From the NCBI GenBank assembly GCA_005799745.1, contig SYFY01000015.1, positions 1-38,620 on the forward strand: a stretch of 38,620 bases of DNA, in the 5' to 3' direction. The notes under the pieces were generated by a model. The model was not told where the DNA came from, searched no databases, and was given only the letters and a program-made list of their open reading frames with translations. The stretch is from Gammaproteobacteria bacterium. GTDB taxonomy: Bacteria; Pseudomonadota; Gammaproteobacteria; Pseudomonadales; Azotimanducaceae. A program made the position numbers and the translations under genes. Shown one piece after another: positions 1 to 8,350 of the stretch (position 1 is the first letter of the stretch; each line of letters opens with the position of its first letter).

Positions 1-1
1 C

Positions 2-394
2 AAACACCTCGAGTTCTTCTACTTCCACAATTTCGTCTACGAAAGTGTCTGGAAGGACAACAAGCGACGCATGGGTGAACGGATGCCCACCTGGCAGGTG
101 CTGAACAAGTTCGCGCGGGACTACAAGGTGATCTTCGTCGGTGATGCCACCATGGCGCCTTACGAAATTACCCACGCCGGTGGCAGCGTCGAACACTGGA
201 ACGAAGAGCCCGGTTCTTTGTGGATGAGCCGGTTTGTTGAAAGCTACGACAAGGTAGTTTGGATCAATCCGACACCGCAAGAGACTTGGGAGTATTCAAC
301 TTCCGTGGGTATGACGCGGGATCTCGTCAATGGAAAGATGTTCCCGTTGACAGTGCGAGGGCTCGAAGAAGGGATGGGTCAACTCTCGAAGTAG
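2..394 (+). CDS. vWA-domain-like protein, C-terminal part
   Basis: The reading frame is open from the window edge to a TAG at 392-394, so only the last 130 residues are visible and the start lies outside. The visible part contains a hydrophobic strand followed by VGDATMAPYE and then a WINPTP motif. That pattern is typical of the end of the von Willebrand A-like (CoxE-related) proteins often encoded beside MoxR-type AAA ATPases. In that family the VGDA..AP and the W-x-NP segments close the Rossmann-like vWA fold. No partner ATPase can be seen because the window begins here. The gene ends about 20 bp before a strong hairpin terminator and converges on ypfJ. The family call rests on remembered motif patterns, so the exact subfamily is uncertain. 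Confidence 0.6.
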   Translation, partial: KHLEFFYFHNFVYESVWKDNKRRMGERMPTWQVLNKFARDYKVIFVGDATMAPYEITHAGGSVEHWNEEPGSLWMSRFVESYDKVVWINPTPQETWEYSTSVGMTRDLVNGKMFPLTVRGLEEGMGQLSK

Positions 395-414
395 AGCGCG
401 ACCTCATCCGCGTT

Positions 415-446
415 AAAAAAAAGGGCGTCAATGGATGCCCTTTTGC
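415..446. terminator. Bidirectional rho-independent terminator
   Basis: An 11-bp stem pairs 419-429 with 434-444 (one G-U pair) around the loop AATG. It has an A-run on the left and a T-run on the right, so it can work in both directions. It lies between the convergent vWA-like gene and ypfJ. Confidence 0.85.
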
Positions 447-458
447 GTCTTCTCTACG

Positions 459-1364
459 TCAGCGCAAGCTAACGCCAGCAGCCTTAAACGTATCACACTG
501 CTCCACGTCACCCGATTGCATGCCACGACGGAACCACTCGACCCTCTCGGCCGACGAACCATGGGTAAACGACTCCGGGTTTACGGCTCGACCCGCGCGC
601 CGCTGAAGCGTGTCGTCACCAATCGCGGCAGCGGCTTCAAGACCTTCTTCGACGTCTCCGCTTTCGAGGAGGTCTCTTTTGGTCTCGGCGTGATTGGCCC
701 ACACACCTGCGTAGCAGTCCGCCTGTAACTCCACCAGAACCTGAAGAGCGTTGGCGTCTTCTTCGCTGACACGCCCCTTCATCGCTTGCACACGATCCAG
801 GATGCCAATCACGTTTTGCACGTGGTGCCCCACTTCATGGCCGATCACATAAGCCTGAGCAAAATCCCCAGGAGCGCCCATGTTGCCAAGCTCGCGAAAG
901 AACGAGAGGTCAAGGTAGAGCTTCTTGTCGCCCGGACAATAGAACGGACCAGCAGCCGCGCTGCCGAATCCGCAGGCGGTGTTTACTGCCTCTTCGAATA
1001 ACACCAGCTGCGGTTCCGGATACGTGCTGCCAGCGGCGTGAAACAAACGTCCCCAGGTTTCTTCCGTGTCTTCAAGCACGACGCTCATGAACGCCGCATG
1101 CTCATCCGTCTCTGCAGACGCGCTCGGCTCGACATCCGGCGCTTGTGTTTGCGAAACCGTGGCTGCTGGATCACCTCCCAAAGCGATGCCCAAGAGCTGC
1201 ATGGGGTCCGCGCCCATGAAGAACATGACCACAAGAACGATGATGCCGACAATACCAATGCCACCTCCAGCGCGTGCCGTGCGACGGCCCATGCCAGCGG
1301 GCGATCCACCTCCCCGCATATCGATAACGTTGTCGCTTCTTTTTCTGCCACGCCAGTCAACCAT
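459..1364 (-). CDS. ypfJ: YpfJ-type neutral zinc metallopeptidase
   Basis: The 301-residue product begins with the MVDWRGR-type N-terminus that marks the YpfJ/neutral zinc metallopeptidase family. A glycine-rich cytoplasmic head is followed by one membrane segment at about residues 34-52, a low-complexity linker, and a zinc-peptidase domain. That domain has HEVGHH at about residues 176-181, the HExxH zinc site. The length matches the family. The active domain should face the periplasm. No substrate is established for this family. The gene overlaps the upstream M48 peptidase gene by one base (TGATG), so the two are almost certainly co-transcribed and may be translationally coupled. It ends at the bidirectional terminator at 415-446. 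Confidence 0.9.
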   Translation of the reverse strand: MVDWRGRKRSDNVIDMRGGGSPAGMGRRTARAGGGIGIVGIIVLVVMFFMGADPMQLLGIALGGDPAATVSQTQAPDVEPSASAETDEHAAFMSVVLEDTEETWGRLFHAAGSTYPEPQLVLFEEAVNTACGFGSAAAGPFYCPGDKKLYLDLSFFRELGNMGAPGDFAQAYVIGHEVGHHVQNVIGILDRVQAMKGRVSEEDANALQVLVELQADCYAGVWANHAETKRDLLESGDVEEGLEAAAAIGDDTLQRRAGRAVNPESFTHGSSAERVEWFRRGMQSGDVEQCDTFKAAGVSLR

Positions 1365-2635
1365 CAGTCGAGCTCCGTGCTGGTATTGATCATTTGATCT
1401 ACAAAACAGGTTGAGACACCCAATCCATGAGCGATCTCAATGAGCACCTTGCGTTCAGCATCAGGCGGCGAGCCATCTGAACGCGCGATGACAATAAGAT
1501 CGCGCAACACCTGCATACGTTGAGGCACGCTGGTTTGTTCACGCACCTGGGTGATCCGCTCAGCCAACCCACTGCGGATTTTTTCGACATCCAGGCGGCT
1601 GGAGAACGCGCGCGATCCAAAAAACTTTTCGAAAGCCGCAACCTCGGCAGCCTCAATCCCACTGTATGCGTCTGCGATCGCAATGGAGCCCGCAAAGAGC
1701 AGCCGCCGCATGGCTTCAGCGACGTTGGTTCGTGCTTCGAGATGCGAAGGCTCCATCAAACTCATCAGCTCGTGCACACCCAATTCGAGCTGATCGACAG
1801 AAGTACCGGTGTTCTTCGACAGAACCGATTGATCAAACAGCGCGAGTGGTTTCACGCGCAGAGGGCTGAACGGGTGCGTGAGGAACCAGTCTTCGGTCGG
1901 TGCACCATCGCCCGGATCGGCGCGCTCGAGTTGCATCTCATCCACTTGTTTGAGGAAGTCGGCGAGGGAGAACTTCGCATACCCACCGGAAAGACCCGAA
2001 GCGAGTTTGAACAGGGCATGGGCGACGGCTTCGATGTCTCTTGCGCAATAAGCACCTGTCCGATCCGCAGAGATTTCTGCGTAGCGCGACCAGCTGGTCA
2101 GCGTGAGGGCAAGCTTCGGCGTCGGACGTTGTTGGCCACGCAGGACAAAGCCGATAGGAATGTCGTGGTGATGAAAAAGGTGATGACCGAGCTCGTGTCC
2201 CATGACAAAGCGGATCTCCGGTGCGGAGAACGCTTCGAGGATGGAAGAGGAAAACATGATGAATAATCGGCCCGCCTCGGGCTTCACACAGGCTGCGTTG
2301 AAGCTCGGACTTGGAAACACATAGAGCTCAAGTGGGATGTCGAGTGCCAGGCGTTCACGGCATTCCGCGGCGGTGCGGTGCAAATCGGGGGCCATGGTCT
2401 CGGAAAGGCGAACCGAAGTGTTGAGAAGCTGGCGGCGAACTCCCAGGTTGCCACGCGCTTCGTGGCGGGCGATCTCCTCATTCACACGTTTGACATCGGG
2501 ATCGTTGAGCAGCTGACGGTGGAGCTCACGATCCTGACCAGAACGCAGTGCCTCAACGTGCATCAGAGCCTTTTCCCCAAGTGACCGTATCGTGGTGATG
2601 GCGTGCGATTCGCTTTTGGTGTGGGGCTTATCCAC
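1364..2635 (-). CDS. M48 family metalloprotease with TerB-like C-terminus
   Basis: This is a 423-residue protein with HELGHH at 147-152 and a downstream EISADR segment (Glu about 187). Together these give the HExxH plus Glu zinc site of M48 peptidases. No signal peptide or clear membrane segment is seen, so it is probably cytoplasmic, unlike the membrane proteases HtpX and Ste24. Residues about 300-420 form a helical region (AFEKFFG, LRDLIVIARSDG, AERKVLIEIA) resembling the TerB/DjlA acidic helical fold. The longest frame starts at a GTG with a weak ribosome site. An ATG at 2560 preceded by AAAGG is an alternative that would remove 25 residues. It is the first gene of a two-protease operon with ypfJ and is divergent from the hydrolase at 2771. 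Confidence 0.8.
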   Translation of the reverse strand: MDKPHTKSESHAITTIRSLGEKALMHVEALRSGQDRELHRQLLNDPDVKRVNEEIARHEARGNLGVRRQLLNTSVRLSETMAPDLHRTAAECRERLALDIPLELYVFPSPSFNAACVKPEAGRLFIMFSSSILEAFSAPEIRFVMGHELGHHLFHHHDIPIGFVLRGQQRPTPKLALTLTSWSRYAEISADRTGAYCARDIEAVAHALFKLASGLSGGYAKFSLADFLKQVDEMQLERADPGDGAPTEDWFLTHPFSPLRVKPLALFDQSVLSKNTGTSVDQLELGVHELMSLMEPSHLEARTNVAEAMRRLLFAGSIAIADAYSGIEAAEVAAFEKFFGSRAFSSRLDVEKIRSGLAERITQVREQTSVPQRMQVLRDLIVIARSDGSPPDAERKVLIEIAHGLGVSTCFVDQMINTSTELD

Positions 2636-2770
2636 ACCGCAGCGTGAATCTATACGGCGATCAGGGCGCTTGCCTGCCGGGTGGGTCCGATCAAGCGTCT
2701 AGTATGTCTTCAGGCTTCCAACGAGGGATGGCAGCAGCTTAAGCTTTTACAAAATCGACGGTAGTCCAAT

Positions 2771-3553
2771 ATGCCCTTTGCTCAAGTAAACGACGCTGAT
2801 CACACGCGGATCTGGTTTGAAGTCCACGGTGAAGGCCCGGCGATTCTTTTTGCCCACGGTGCAGGCGGAAATGCCGCGATCTGGTACCAGCAAGTCCCGT
2901 TCTTTGTTCAGCAGGGATTTCAGTGCATCACCTTTGATCACCGCACGTTCGCGCGCAGCCCAGCCGCTGCAACGACGATATCGACACCGCAGTTTCGCGA
3001 CGATGCGTTGGCGGTGTTGGCTGCAGCGGGCATTGAGAAGGCGCACCTGGTCGGCCAGTCTATGGGTGGATTCACTGCGCTGCGGCTTGCGCTGGATGCA
3101 CCGCAGCGTGTGCTATCGCTGACGTTCTCGGCAACCCCCGGTGGCCTGCCTAATCCTGCTCCGACGGCGTCCGCCGCGAATCTCACCCGTTCAGATGAAG
3201 ATGCCGGCAGCGGCATCCTGCGCACGATGTCGCGTAAGAGTCATGAGAACGCTTCCCTGTTGCAGCTTTACCAGGCCATCGCCGGCTTTAACCTTGAATT
3301 TCGCATCACGACGCTGCGCGCGCTTGGAAAGAACCCGGTTTCGCTTGAAGAGGCTTCCAAGCTGACCTGTCCGGTACTCTTCATCGCGGGTGCTGAAGAT
3401 CCCCTGTTTCCTGCGGAATTGTTGGGTAGTTATGTACCCCATATCCCGGGTTCGCGACTCGTGGTGATCGAAGATGCAGGGCATTCTCCTTACTTTGAGC
3501 AACCGGAGTCGTTTAACCGCGAGCTCCTCACGCATTTACGTAGCCCTGCGTAG
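2771..3553 (+). CDS. Alpha/beta-fold hydrolase
   Basis: This is a 260-residue alpha/beta hydrolase with a complete catalytic set. The oxyanion segment AHGAGG is near residue 30, the nucleophile elbow GQSMGG has Ser97, the acid is Asp210 in AGAEDPLFP, and the base is His238 in DAGHSPYFEQP. The general layout is that of small soluble esterases and C-C bond hydrolases, but the substrate cannot be inferred. It stands alone on the plus strand, 135 bp from the divergent M48 gene and about 60 bp upstream of a GST gene that may share its transcript. The ribosome site before the ATG is weak. Confidence 0.85.
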   Translation: MPFAQVNDADHTRIWFEVHGEGPAILFAHGAGGNAAIWYQQVPFFVQQGFQCITFDHRTFARSPAAATTISTPQFRDDALAVLAAAGIEKAHLVGQSMGGFTALRLALDAPQRVLSLTFSATPGGLPNPAPTASAANLTRSDEDAGSGILRTMSRKSHENASLLQLYQAIAGFNLEFRITTLRALGKNPVSLEEASKLTCPVLFIAGAEDPLFPAELLGSYVPHIPGSRLVVIEDAGHSPYFEQPESFNRELLTHLRSPA

Positions 3554-3615
3554 ATCTTGCGAATCAGAGAGTAACAAGTTAACAACAACGCACGTCCCGC
3601 AACCGGAGCGACAAC

Positions 3616-4383
3616 ATGATCGATGTGCACTACTGGCCTACACCTAATGGATGGAAAGTGACCATCATGCTCGAGGAGTGTGGCTTGCCGTATCAGTGCC
3701 TGCCTGTGGATATCGGCGGGGGAGATCAGTTCAAACCAGAATTCCTGCGCATCAGCCCCAACAACCGTATGCCAGCGATCGTGGACCATACCCCCGCCGA
3801 CGGTGGTGATCCGATTACCGTTTTTGAATCCGGTGCGATTCTCGAGTATCTCGCCGACAAGACCGGATTGTTGTTGCCGGCTGATGCACGCGGCCGCGCC
3901 CGAGTGCTGCAGTGGGTGCATTGGCAGATAGCCAACCTGGGTCCGATGATGGGCAATGCCAATCACTTCAAGAACTACGGCAAAAACTTGACGGATGACC
4001 CTAAGCAGCTCGAGTACGGTACCCGCCGATTCGTCGGAGAAGTGGATCGGTTGTGTGGCGTGATGGACGCGCAACTCGGCGTCAGTCTGTTTTTGGCCGG
4101 ACGAGACTATTCAATCGCCGACATCATTACGTGGCCCTGGGCCATGCTTCTCGGACGTCTCATCGATGAAAAAGTCTGGTCCAACTACCCGAACGTGAAA
4201 CGCTGGGTCGAAGCGGTAGGTGCACGGCCTGCTGTTGACGCGGGTTTTCGAAAACACCGTGAATGGGGCCAACGACAATTGTCTGCGGAGGAGGAATCAA
4301 GGCGCCGAGAACTGCTTTTCAATCAAACAAATGACAAAGTCCGCTCGGCACGAGAGGCCGCAGCCCGCGGCGGCGTGCCTTAG
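3616..4383 (+). CDS. Glutathione S-transferase family protein
   Basis: The 255-residue protein has a thioredoxin-fold N-terminal domain (about 1-90) with the cis-proline segment NNRMPAIVD and the glutathione-contacting ESGAILEYL motif. A helical C-terminal domain follows, with the FLAGRDYSIADI folding motif. The arrangement, including the insert between strand and helix and the overall length, resembles the Nu-class/YfcG-like GSTs, which act on disulfides or peroxides. The last 40 residues are charged and probably extended. GGAG sits about 8 bp before the ATG. It follows the alpha/beta hydrolase by 62 bp and ends at a large inverted repeat. Confidence 0.88.
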   Translation: MIDVHYWPTPNGWKVTIMLEECGLPYQCLPVDIGGGDQFKPEFLRISPNNRMPAIVDHTPADGGDPITVFESGAILEYLADKTGLLLPADARGRARVLQWVHWQIANLGPMMGNANHFKNYGKNLTDDPKQLEYGTRRFVGEVDRLCGVMDAQLGVSLFLAGRDYSIADIITWPWAMLLGRLIDEKVWSNYPNVKRWVEAVGARPAVDAGFRKHREWGQRQLSAEEESRRRELLFNQTNDKVRSAREAAARGGVP

Positions 4384-4403
4384 CTGCTGATCGATTGCGC
4401 GAG

Positions 4404-4453
4404 AACTCCCGCGGACACCGGGAGCGTTGGGGGAGGGTGTGCCCGCGGGAGTT
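4404..4453. terminator. Long inverted repeat between convergent genes
   Basis: An 11-bp perfect stem pairs 4404-4414 with 4443-4453, and a further 5-bp inner stem pairs 4415-4419 with 4436-4440. This gives a long GC-rich hairpin. It sits between the convergent GST and UrcA genes and may stop transcription, but there is no clear T-run, so a rho-independent role is uncertain. Confidence 0.5.
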
Positions 4454-4466
4454 GTTCGTTGTGGAG

Positions 4467-4817
4467 TTAGGAACGCGAATCCGGTACTCCCGCGTCCGCG
4501 GTGACTTCCTGAACCGAGTTTCCTGACGAATAGGCGCTCAACATCGGGTTGTTGATCACCTTGATGAGATCACTGACGACATCACGTACGCAAGCACGGG
4601 TGTCGGCCATGGAGCGGCTGACGAAATAGCTCGGACAATGTGATTTCGCTGTTTTCACGATCCGGTCGTGCAAAGCTACAACAGCAGCGGGGCTGTTGAA
4701 ATCAGAGCTGGAGTACACCAGGTTGTACCGCGAAGCATTGTCGTCAGCGGCTTGAGCGACCACCGGCGTTCCGGTGGCAACGGCCAGACTGAAAAGCACT
4801 GTGGAGATTCGCTTCAT
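4467..4817 (-). CDS. UrcA family protein
   Basis: This is a 116-residue exported protein. Residues 1-23 form a signal peptide ending at AQAADD. The mature part carries the UrcA family pattern: a YSSSDFNSPAAVVALHDRI segment, a conserved Cys near SHCP, a second Cys in RACV, and a closing VINNP motif. The family is found in proteobacteria with many TonB receptors and has no assigned function. The two Cys residues could form a disulfide in the periplasm. GGAG lies about 10 bp before the ATG. The gene stands alone and converges on the GST gene. Confidence 0.85.
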   Translation of the reverse strand: MKRISTVLFSLAVATGTPVVAQAADDNASRYNLVYSSSDFNSPAAVVALHDRIVKTAKSHCPSYFVSRSMADTRACVRDVVSDLIKVINNPMLSAYSSGNSVQEVTADAGVPDSRS

Positions 4818-5021
4818 GTTCTTTCATCTCCGTAAGCTCGTATGAGCGGGTTGTACAGGTCTTCACGTTGAACGGCGTGGAGACTTCTGCCTGTAGGACC
4901 GTCTAGTCGCATGTTGTGCGTTATGGCTGCAAACCAGGACCTTTCGGGTTGATGCGGAAGGGCTTCTCGCCGCTCTTAACTCTCTAGATGCAGCGCTCTC
5001 CAAAACGGTTGCAGGTAAAAA

Positions 5022-5432
5022 TTACTTTTTTGTGGGGGTCGGAAAGAGTGCTTCAAGCGCGGCTTTCGCGGCATCGGCTTTGTCGATTTCAGGTATGGCT
5101 GACCCAGACGTAGCGGCTTCATTGGAGGTGGTAGAGGATGAACTTCCAAACAGCGCGTCGAGCTTCGCGCGCGCAGCATCGACGTTCTGCCCACGTTTGT
5201 TCACATAGGCATCAAAACGGGGTTTGTAGTATTCGCAGAAGTTGGCGCTTTCCCGACGAGTCGGTGGATCAGCGCGTTCATCCTCACATTGCCCGGTGAC
5301 GCTGGCATTGTGGTGTCGACACATGCGGCAGCTATGCAGCGCCTCAAAACACTTGGGACACTGGGCATGCCGGCTGACGGGACGAGGGGTGGATTCGAGG
5401 TCCTGGCCACAGTTCCAGCAGACGAAGCTCAT
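5022..5432 (-). CDS. Zinc-ribbon-type conserved hypothetical protein
   Basis: This is a 136-residue soluble protein. Its first half has Cys pairs spaced like a metal-binding ribbon: CWNC near residue 5, CPKC near 25, CRMC near 35, then single Cys residues in the GQCED and NFCEYY segments. The C-terminal half is alanine-rich, with two repeats of an AAK/RAKLDALFG-like segment (AARAKLDALFG and AAKAALEALFP), which look like short amphipathic helices binding a common partner. Similar short proteins are common in gammaproteobacteria, but I know of no function. GAGGA lies 8 bp before the ATG. The neighbours on both sides are unrelated. Confidence 0.75.
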   Translation of the reverse strand: MSFVCWNCGQDLESTPRPVSRHAQCPKCFEALHSCRMCRHHNASVTGQCEDERADPPTRRESANFCEYYKPRFDAYVNKRGQNVDAARAKLDALFGSSSSTTSNEAATSGSAIPEIDKADAAKAALEALFPTPTKK

Positions 5433-5570
5433 GGTGAGGTTTCCTCGTTCAGCAGAGAGAATGCGGAAGACCCGAAGTTAATGCAGGCGAAACGAGACGA
5501 CAAGGTGATGTCGGGTTCGGTAGTGCTCGCTCGTCTTATCGATACCTGACACACAACATGAAGGAGAGCG

Positions 5571-5933
5571 GTGATGACTGATGTCAAAGTGAACTGGTTT
5601 GAGATCCCGGTCAGAAACGTGGATCGAGCCCAGGCGTTTTATGCAGCGCTGTTGGATCGCAAGATGGGTGAAATCGACGGTCCGAATGGCAAGATGCGAA
5701 TCTTTGAGTCTGCAAACGGTCCGGAAGGCACGATCTTCCAGGGCGACCGTGGTCCGGGTGCCGATGGCGTGCGCATCTACCTGCACTGCCCGGACATCGA
5801 TGGCGCGCTGGCACGATGTAGTAAAGCCGGTGGCAAGGTCGATGAAGGTAAAAGTTCCATCGGTCCGTTTGGCCACATTGCAGTGATTAAAGAGCCCGAC
5901 GACAACCGGATTGGGCTGCATTTCGGCGGCTAA
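5571..5933 (+). CDS. VOC family (glyoxalase-like) protein
   Basis: The 120-residue protein has the single beta-alpha-beta-beta-beta repeat pattern of the vicinal oxygen chelate superfamily: WFEIPVRNVDRAQAFYAALL at the N-terminus and GHIAVIKEPDDNRIGLHFG at the C-terminus. Members bind a divalent metal as dimers and act as glyoxalases, dioxygenases or resistance proteins. This one lacks any feature that would fix the substrate. A strong AAGGAGAG ribosome site is 6 bp before the ATG. It converges on the P450 gene. Confidence 0.85.
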   Translation: MMTDVKVNWFEIPVRNVDRAQAFYAALLDRKMGEIDGPNGKMRIFESANGPEGTIFQGDRGPGADGVRIYLHCPDIDGALARCSKAGGKVDEGKSSIGPFGHIAVIKEPDDNRIGLHFGG

Positions 5934-6017
5934 TTCGTGCGGCGGCAAACTCAAGAGTGTCTGTAAAGGGGCGGGACGAAGCGATTCAAGGGCGCAACCT
6001 CCCGTATGCATGTGCGA

Positions 6018-7277
6018 TTACCAGGGGTGCACAACCACTGGCATCGTTGCGTAGCCCTTCACGAAACTCGACTGCACACGCTCGATTTCACCAACGATTT
6101 CGATCTGGCGAAACCGTTTCATGATCTCTTCCCAAAGCACTCGCAATTGCATTTCCGCGAGGCGATTACCCATGCAGCGGTGTACACCGAAGCCAAAGCT
6201 CAAGTGGTGGCGGACGTTAGGCCGATCAATCCAGAAACGGTCCGCATCAGGAATTTCTTCGTCGTCACGATTGCCAGAGACGTACCACATCGCCACTTTG
6301 TCTCCGGCACGAAGGATCTTGTCGCGAATTTGGATATCCCGATTAGCGGTACGACGCATATAGGCCAGCGGGGTCTGAAAGCGAATGATTTCCGGTACCA
6401 TGTTCGGAATGATGGCGAGGTTGGCGCGCAGTTTGTCGTATTCGCCAGGATTCTGGTTGAGTGCGTAAACACCGCCGGAAATTGAATTTCGCGTGGTGTC
6501 GTTGCCACCCACGATCAACAAAATGAGGTTGCCCAAGAATTCCATGGGCGGCATATCACGTGTGTCTTTGCCGTGGGCGAGCATCGAGAGGAGATCGGGC
6601 CTCGGCGGTTGATTGATGCGCTCATCACGTAACGCAGTGAAGTACTCGAGGCACTCGAGCAGCGCTTTGCGGCGGACCGGTTCGGGCGTAGGACCACCTG
6701 CCAGTTCACCGGAGGTGGCCATATCCGACCAGTAGGTGAGTTTGCGGCGCTCATCGAACGGGAAATCGAAGATCGTCGCGAGCATCTGCGTCGTGAGTTC
6801 GATGCTGACACGGTCTACCCAGTCAAAGGTCTCACCTACCGGCAGACCGTCGAGAATGCGAACTGCGCGTTCGCGAATCGTGCTTTCCAGTTTCGCGAGG
6901 TTCATCGGCGCGACGACGCCCTGCACGGTCTTGCGCTGCACGTCGTGTTTCGGTGGGTCCATGGCGATGAAGTTGGTTGTCTGAAAATCCAACGGGCGAT
7001 CCGCCAGGGTAATGCCGGGCTCGGAAGAGAACGCATCATGGTTTTTTTCGATGTCCATGATGTCGCGGAATTTGGTAATGGACCAATACGGGCCGAAGAG
7101 GCTTTGACCGCAGTAGTGCACCGGATCTTCGCGGCGCAGGCGTGCGAAATACGCCCAGTGACTGTCGTTCCTAAAAAGTTCCGCGCGGCTAACGTCCAGT
7201 CCCCCGGTGAGGGGCAGCGCGTTCACTTCTTCCCGAGTACGTGCTTTTTCCTGAATCGGTGCAATTGCCGCGGACAT
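6018..7277 (-). CDS. Cytochrome P450, CYP153-like (alkane hydroxylase type)
   Basis: This is a 419-residue soluble bacterial P450. The I-helix oxygen-activation motif GGNDTT is at 257-262, the ExxR pair at Glu296/Arg299, and the haem loop HHLSFGFGVHRCMG has the ligand Cys368. Several stretches match my memory of CYP153 alkane or fatty-acid omega-hydroxylases: LLIVGGNDTTRNS, NMVPEIIRFQTPLAYMRRTA, MWYVSGNRDDE and SSFVKGYATMP. The chosen ATG has AGGAGA about 5 bp upstream and gives the normal length; an in-frame extension to 7541 would run into the divergent TauD gene. No ferredoxin or ferredoxin reductase gene is adjacent, so redox partners must be encoded elsewhere. It is divergent from the dioxygenase at 7423. 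Confidence 0.9.
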   Translation of the reverse strand: MSAAIAPIQEKARTREEVNALPLTGGLDVSRAELFRNDSHWAYFARLRREDPVHYCGQSLFGPYWSITKFRDIMDIEKNHDAFSSEPGITLADRPLDFQTTNFIAMDPPKHDVQRKTVQGVVAPMNLAKLESTIRERAVRILDGLPVGETFDWVDRVSIELTTQMLATIFDFPFDERRKLTYWSDMATSGELAGGPTPEPVRRKALLECLEYFTALRDERINQPPRPDLLSMLAHGKDTRDMPPMEFLGNLILLIVGGNDTTRNSISGGVYALNQNPGEYDKLRANLAIIPNMVPEIIRFQTPLAYMRRTANRDIQIRDKILRAGDKVAMWYVSGNRDDEEIPDADRFWIDRPNVRHHLSFGFGVHRCMGNRLAEMQLRVLWEEIMKRFRQIEIVGEIERVQSSFVKGYATMPVVVHPW

Positions 7278-7422
7278 GGCGTTCTCCTGTTCTCTTGGGT
7301 TCATTGTCCATCCATCGAGGTGTCCAGGCCAATGGTCCGCGTAGCCGGTTTTTCGGATCAGGTCCGCACCGACTGCTCGGGTATACTCGAAACCTGTCGG
7401 CGACAGCACGAGGACCTTTGAA
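7278..7422. promoter_or_regulatory. Divergent intergenic region, CYP153-like / TauD-type
   Basis: This 145-bp segment must hold both promoters of the divergent P450 and dioxygenase genes. A TATACT at 7382-7387 is a good -10 candidate for the rightward gene, but no matching -35 is evident. No clear operator palindrome is seen. Confidence 0.35.
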
Positions 7423-8349
7423 ATGAGCGAAGCAAAACAACTGCTACCGGACTGGCAGGTCACCCGATTGGCTGGCGCACTCGGCGCCGAGGTCCGGGGC
7501 GTTGATCTCGGGCGGGTCGATGCAGGCTCGGTGAAGGCCATTCGTGATCTGTTGACGCAAAATCTTGTGTTGTTCTTCCCCGGGCAGAAACTGACGATCG
7601 ATCAACATGTTGCTCTAGGTCGTCACTTTGGACCGCTTGAAGGTCACCCGCATTTGAAGAACGCCTTCATGCAGCATCCGGAGATTTTTGAACTCGCCGC
7701 GACCAAGGGCGGGATTGCGGATGAGTGGCACACGGACATCACCTTCCAGGAGTCGCCGGCGCTCATGTCCATTCTGCACATGGTGAAGTGTCCGCCCGTG
7801 GGCGGTGACACCATGTGGGCAAGTCTTTACGCGGCGTACGAAGGCTTGTCACAACCCATGCAGGAGCTCTGTGAGGGCCTTACGGCGTTGCATGACGCAC
7901 TACCGCACAACCATCCTGAGCGGATGGCGGCGCATCCAGTTGTTCGTGTGCATCCCGTGACCGGCCGAAAGGCGCTGTATGTGAACGAGCACTTTACGCG
8001 GCGCATCATCGAGATGAATGCCACCGAGAGTGACATGTTGCTGCGATACCTCACGCAGTGGGTGCAGAACCCACGATTTACAGTCCGCTATCGCTGGAGC
8101 CAAGGCACGATCTGTATGTGGGATAACCGTTGCACCCAACACTTCGTGCTCAACGATTTTGAAGGCGAACGGATAATTCAGCGGGTAACTGTCATGGGTG
8201 ATCATGTCGACCGCGCCACAGAAGCAAGATGGCAGCCTTGGGTTCGACCAGGTCCGCTCTCAGCGACCAGCCGACACGATCGGCAGCTGCACATGTTCCT
8301 GAACAAGAACGATGGGGAAGGGCAGCTACGCGATCACAAGACGATGTAG
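7423..8349 (+). CDS. TauD/TfdA family Fe(II)/2-oxoglutarate dioxygenase
   Basis: The 308-residue protein has the iron-binding triad of the TauD family: His103 and Asp105 in EWHTDITF and a distal His240 in RCTQHFVLND. The 2-oxoglutarate-binding Arg is about 254 in IIQRVTV. Family members hydroxylate taurine, alkyl sulfates, 2,4-D and similar acids, releasing succinate and CO2. The substrate here is not indicated by the sequence. Divergence from a CYP153-like P450 suggests a role in oxidising aliphatic compounds, which is inference. GAGGA lies about 8 bp before the ATG. The stop is one base from the end of the convergent amidohydrolase gene. Confidence 0.88.
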   Translation: MSEAKQLLPDWQVTRLAGALGAEVRGVDLGRVDAGSVKAIRDLLTQNLVLFFPGQKLTIDQHVALGRHFGPLEGHPHLKNAFMQHPEIFELAATKGGIADEWHTDITFQESPALMSILHMVKCPPVGGDTMWASLYAAYEGLSQPMQELCEGLTALHDALPHNHPERMAAHPVVRVHPVTGRKALYVNEHFTRRIIEMNATESDMLLRYLTQWVQNPRFTVRYRWSQGTICMWDNRCTQHFVLNDFEGERIIQRVTVMGDHVDRATEARWQPWVRPGPLSATSRHDRQLHMFLNKNDGEGQLRDHKTM

Positions 8350-8350
8350 T

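Noticed and set aside
7278-7541. A longer N-terminus for the P450 starting at 7541
   Set aside because: It would overlap the divergent dioxygenase gene; the ATG at 7277 has a clear ribosome site and gives the normal P450 length.
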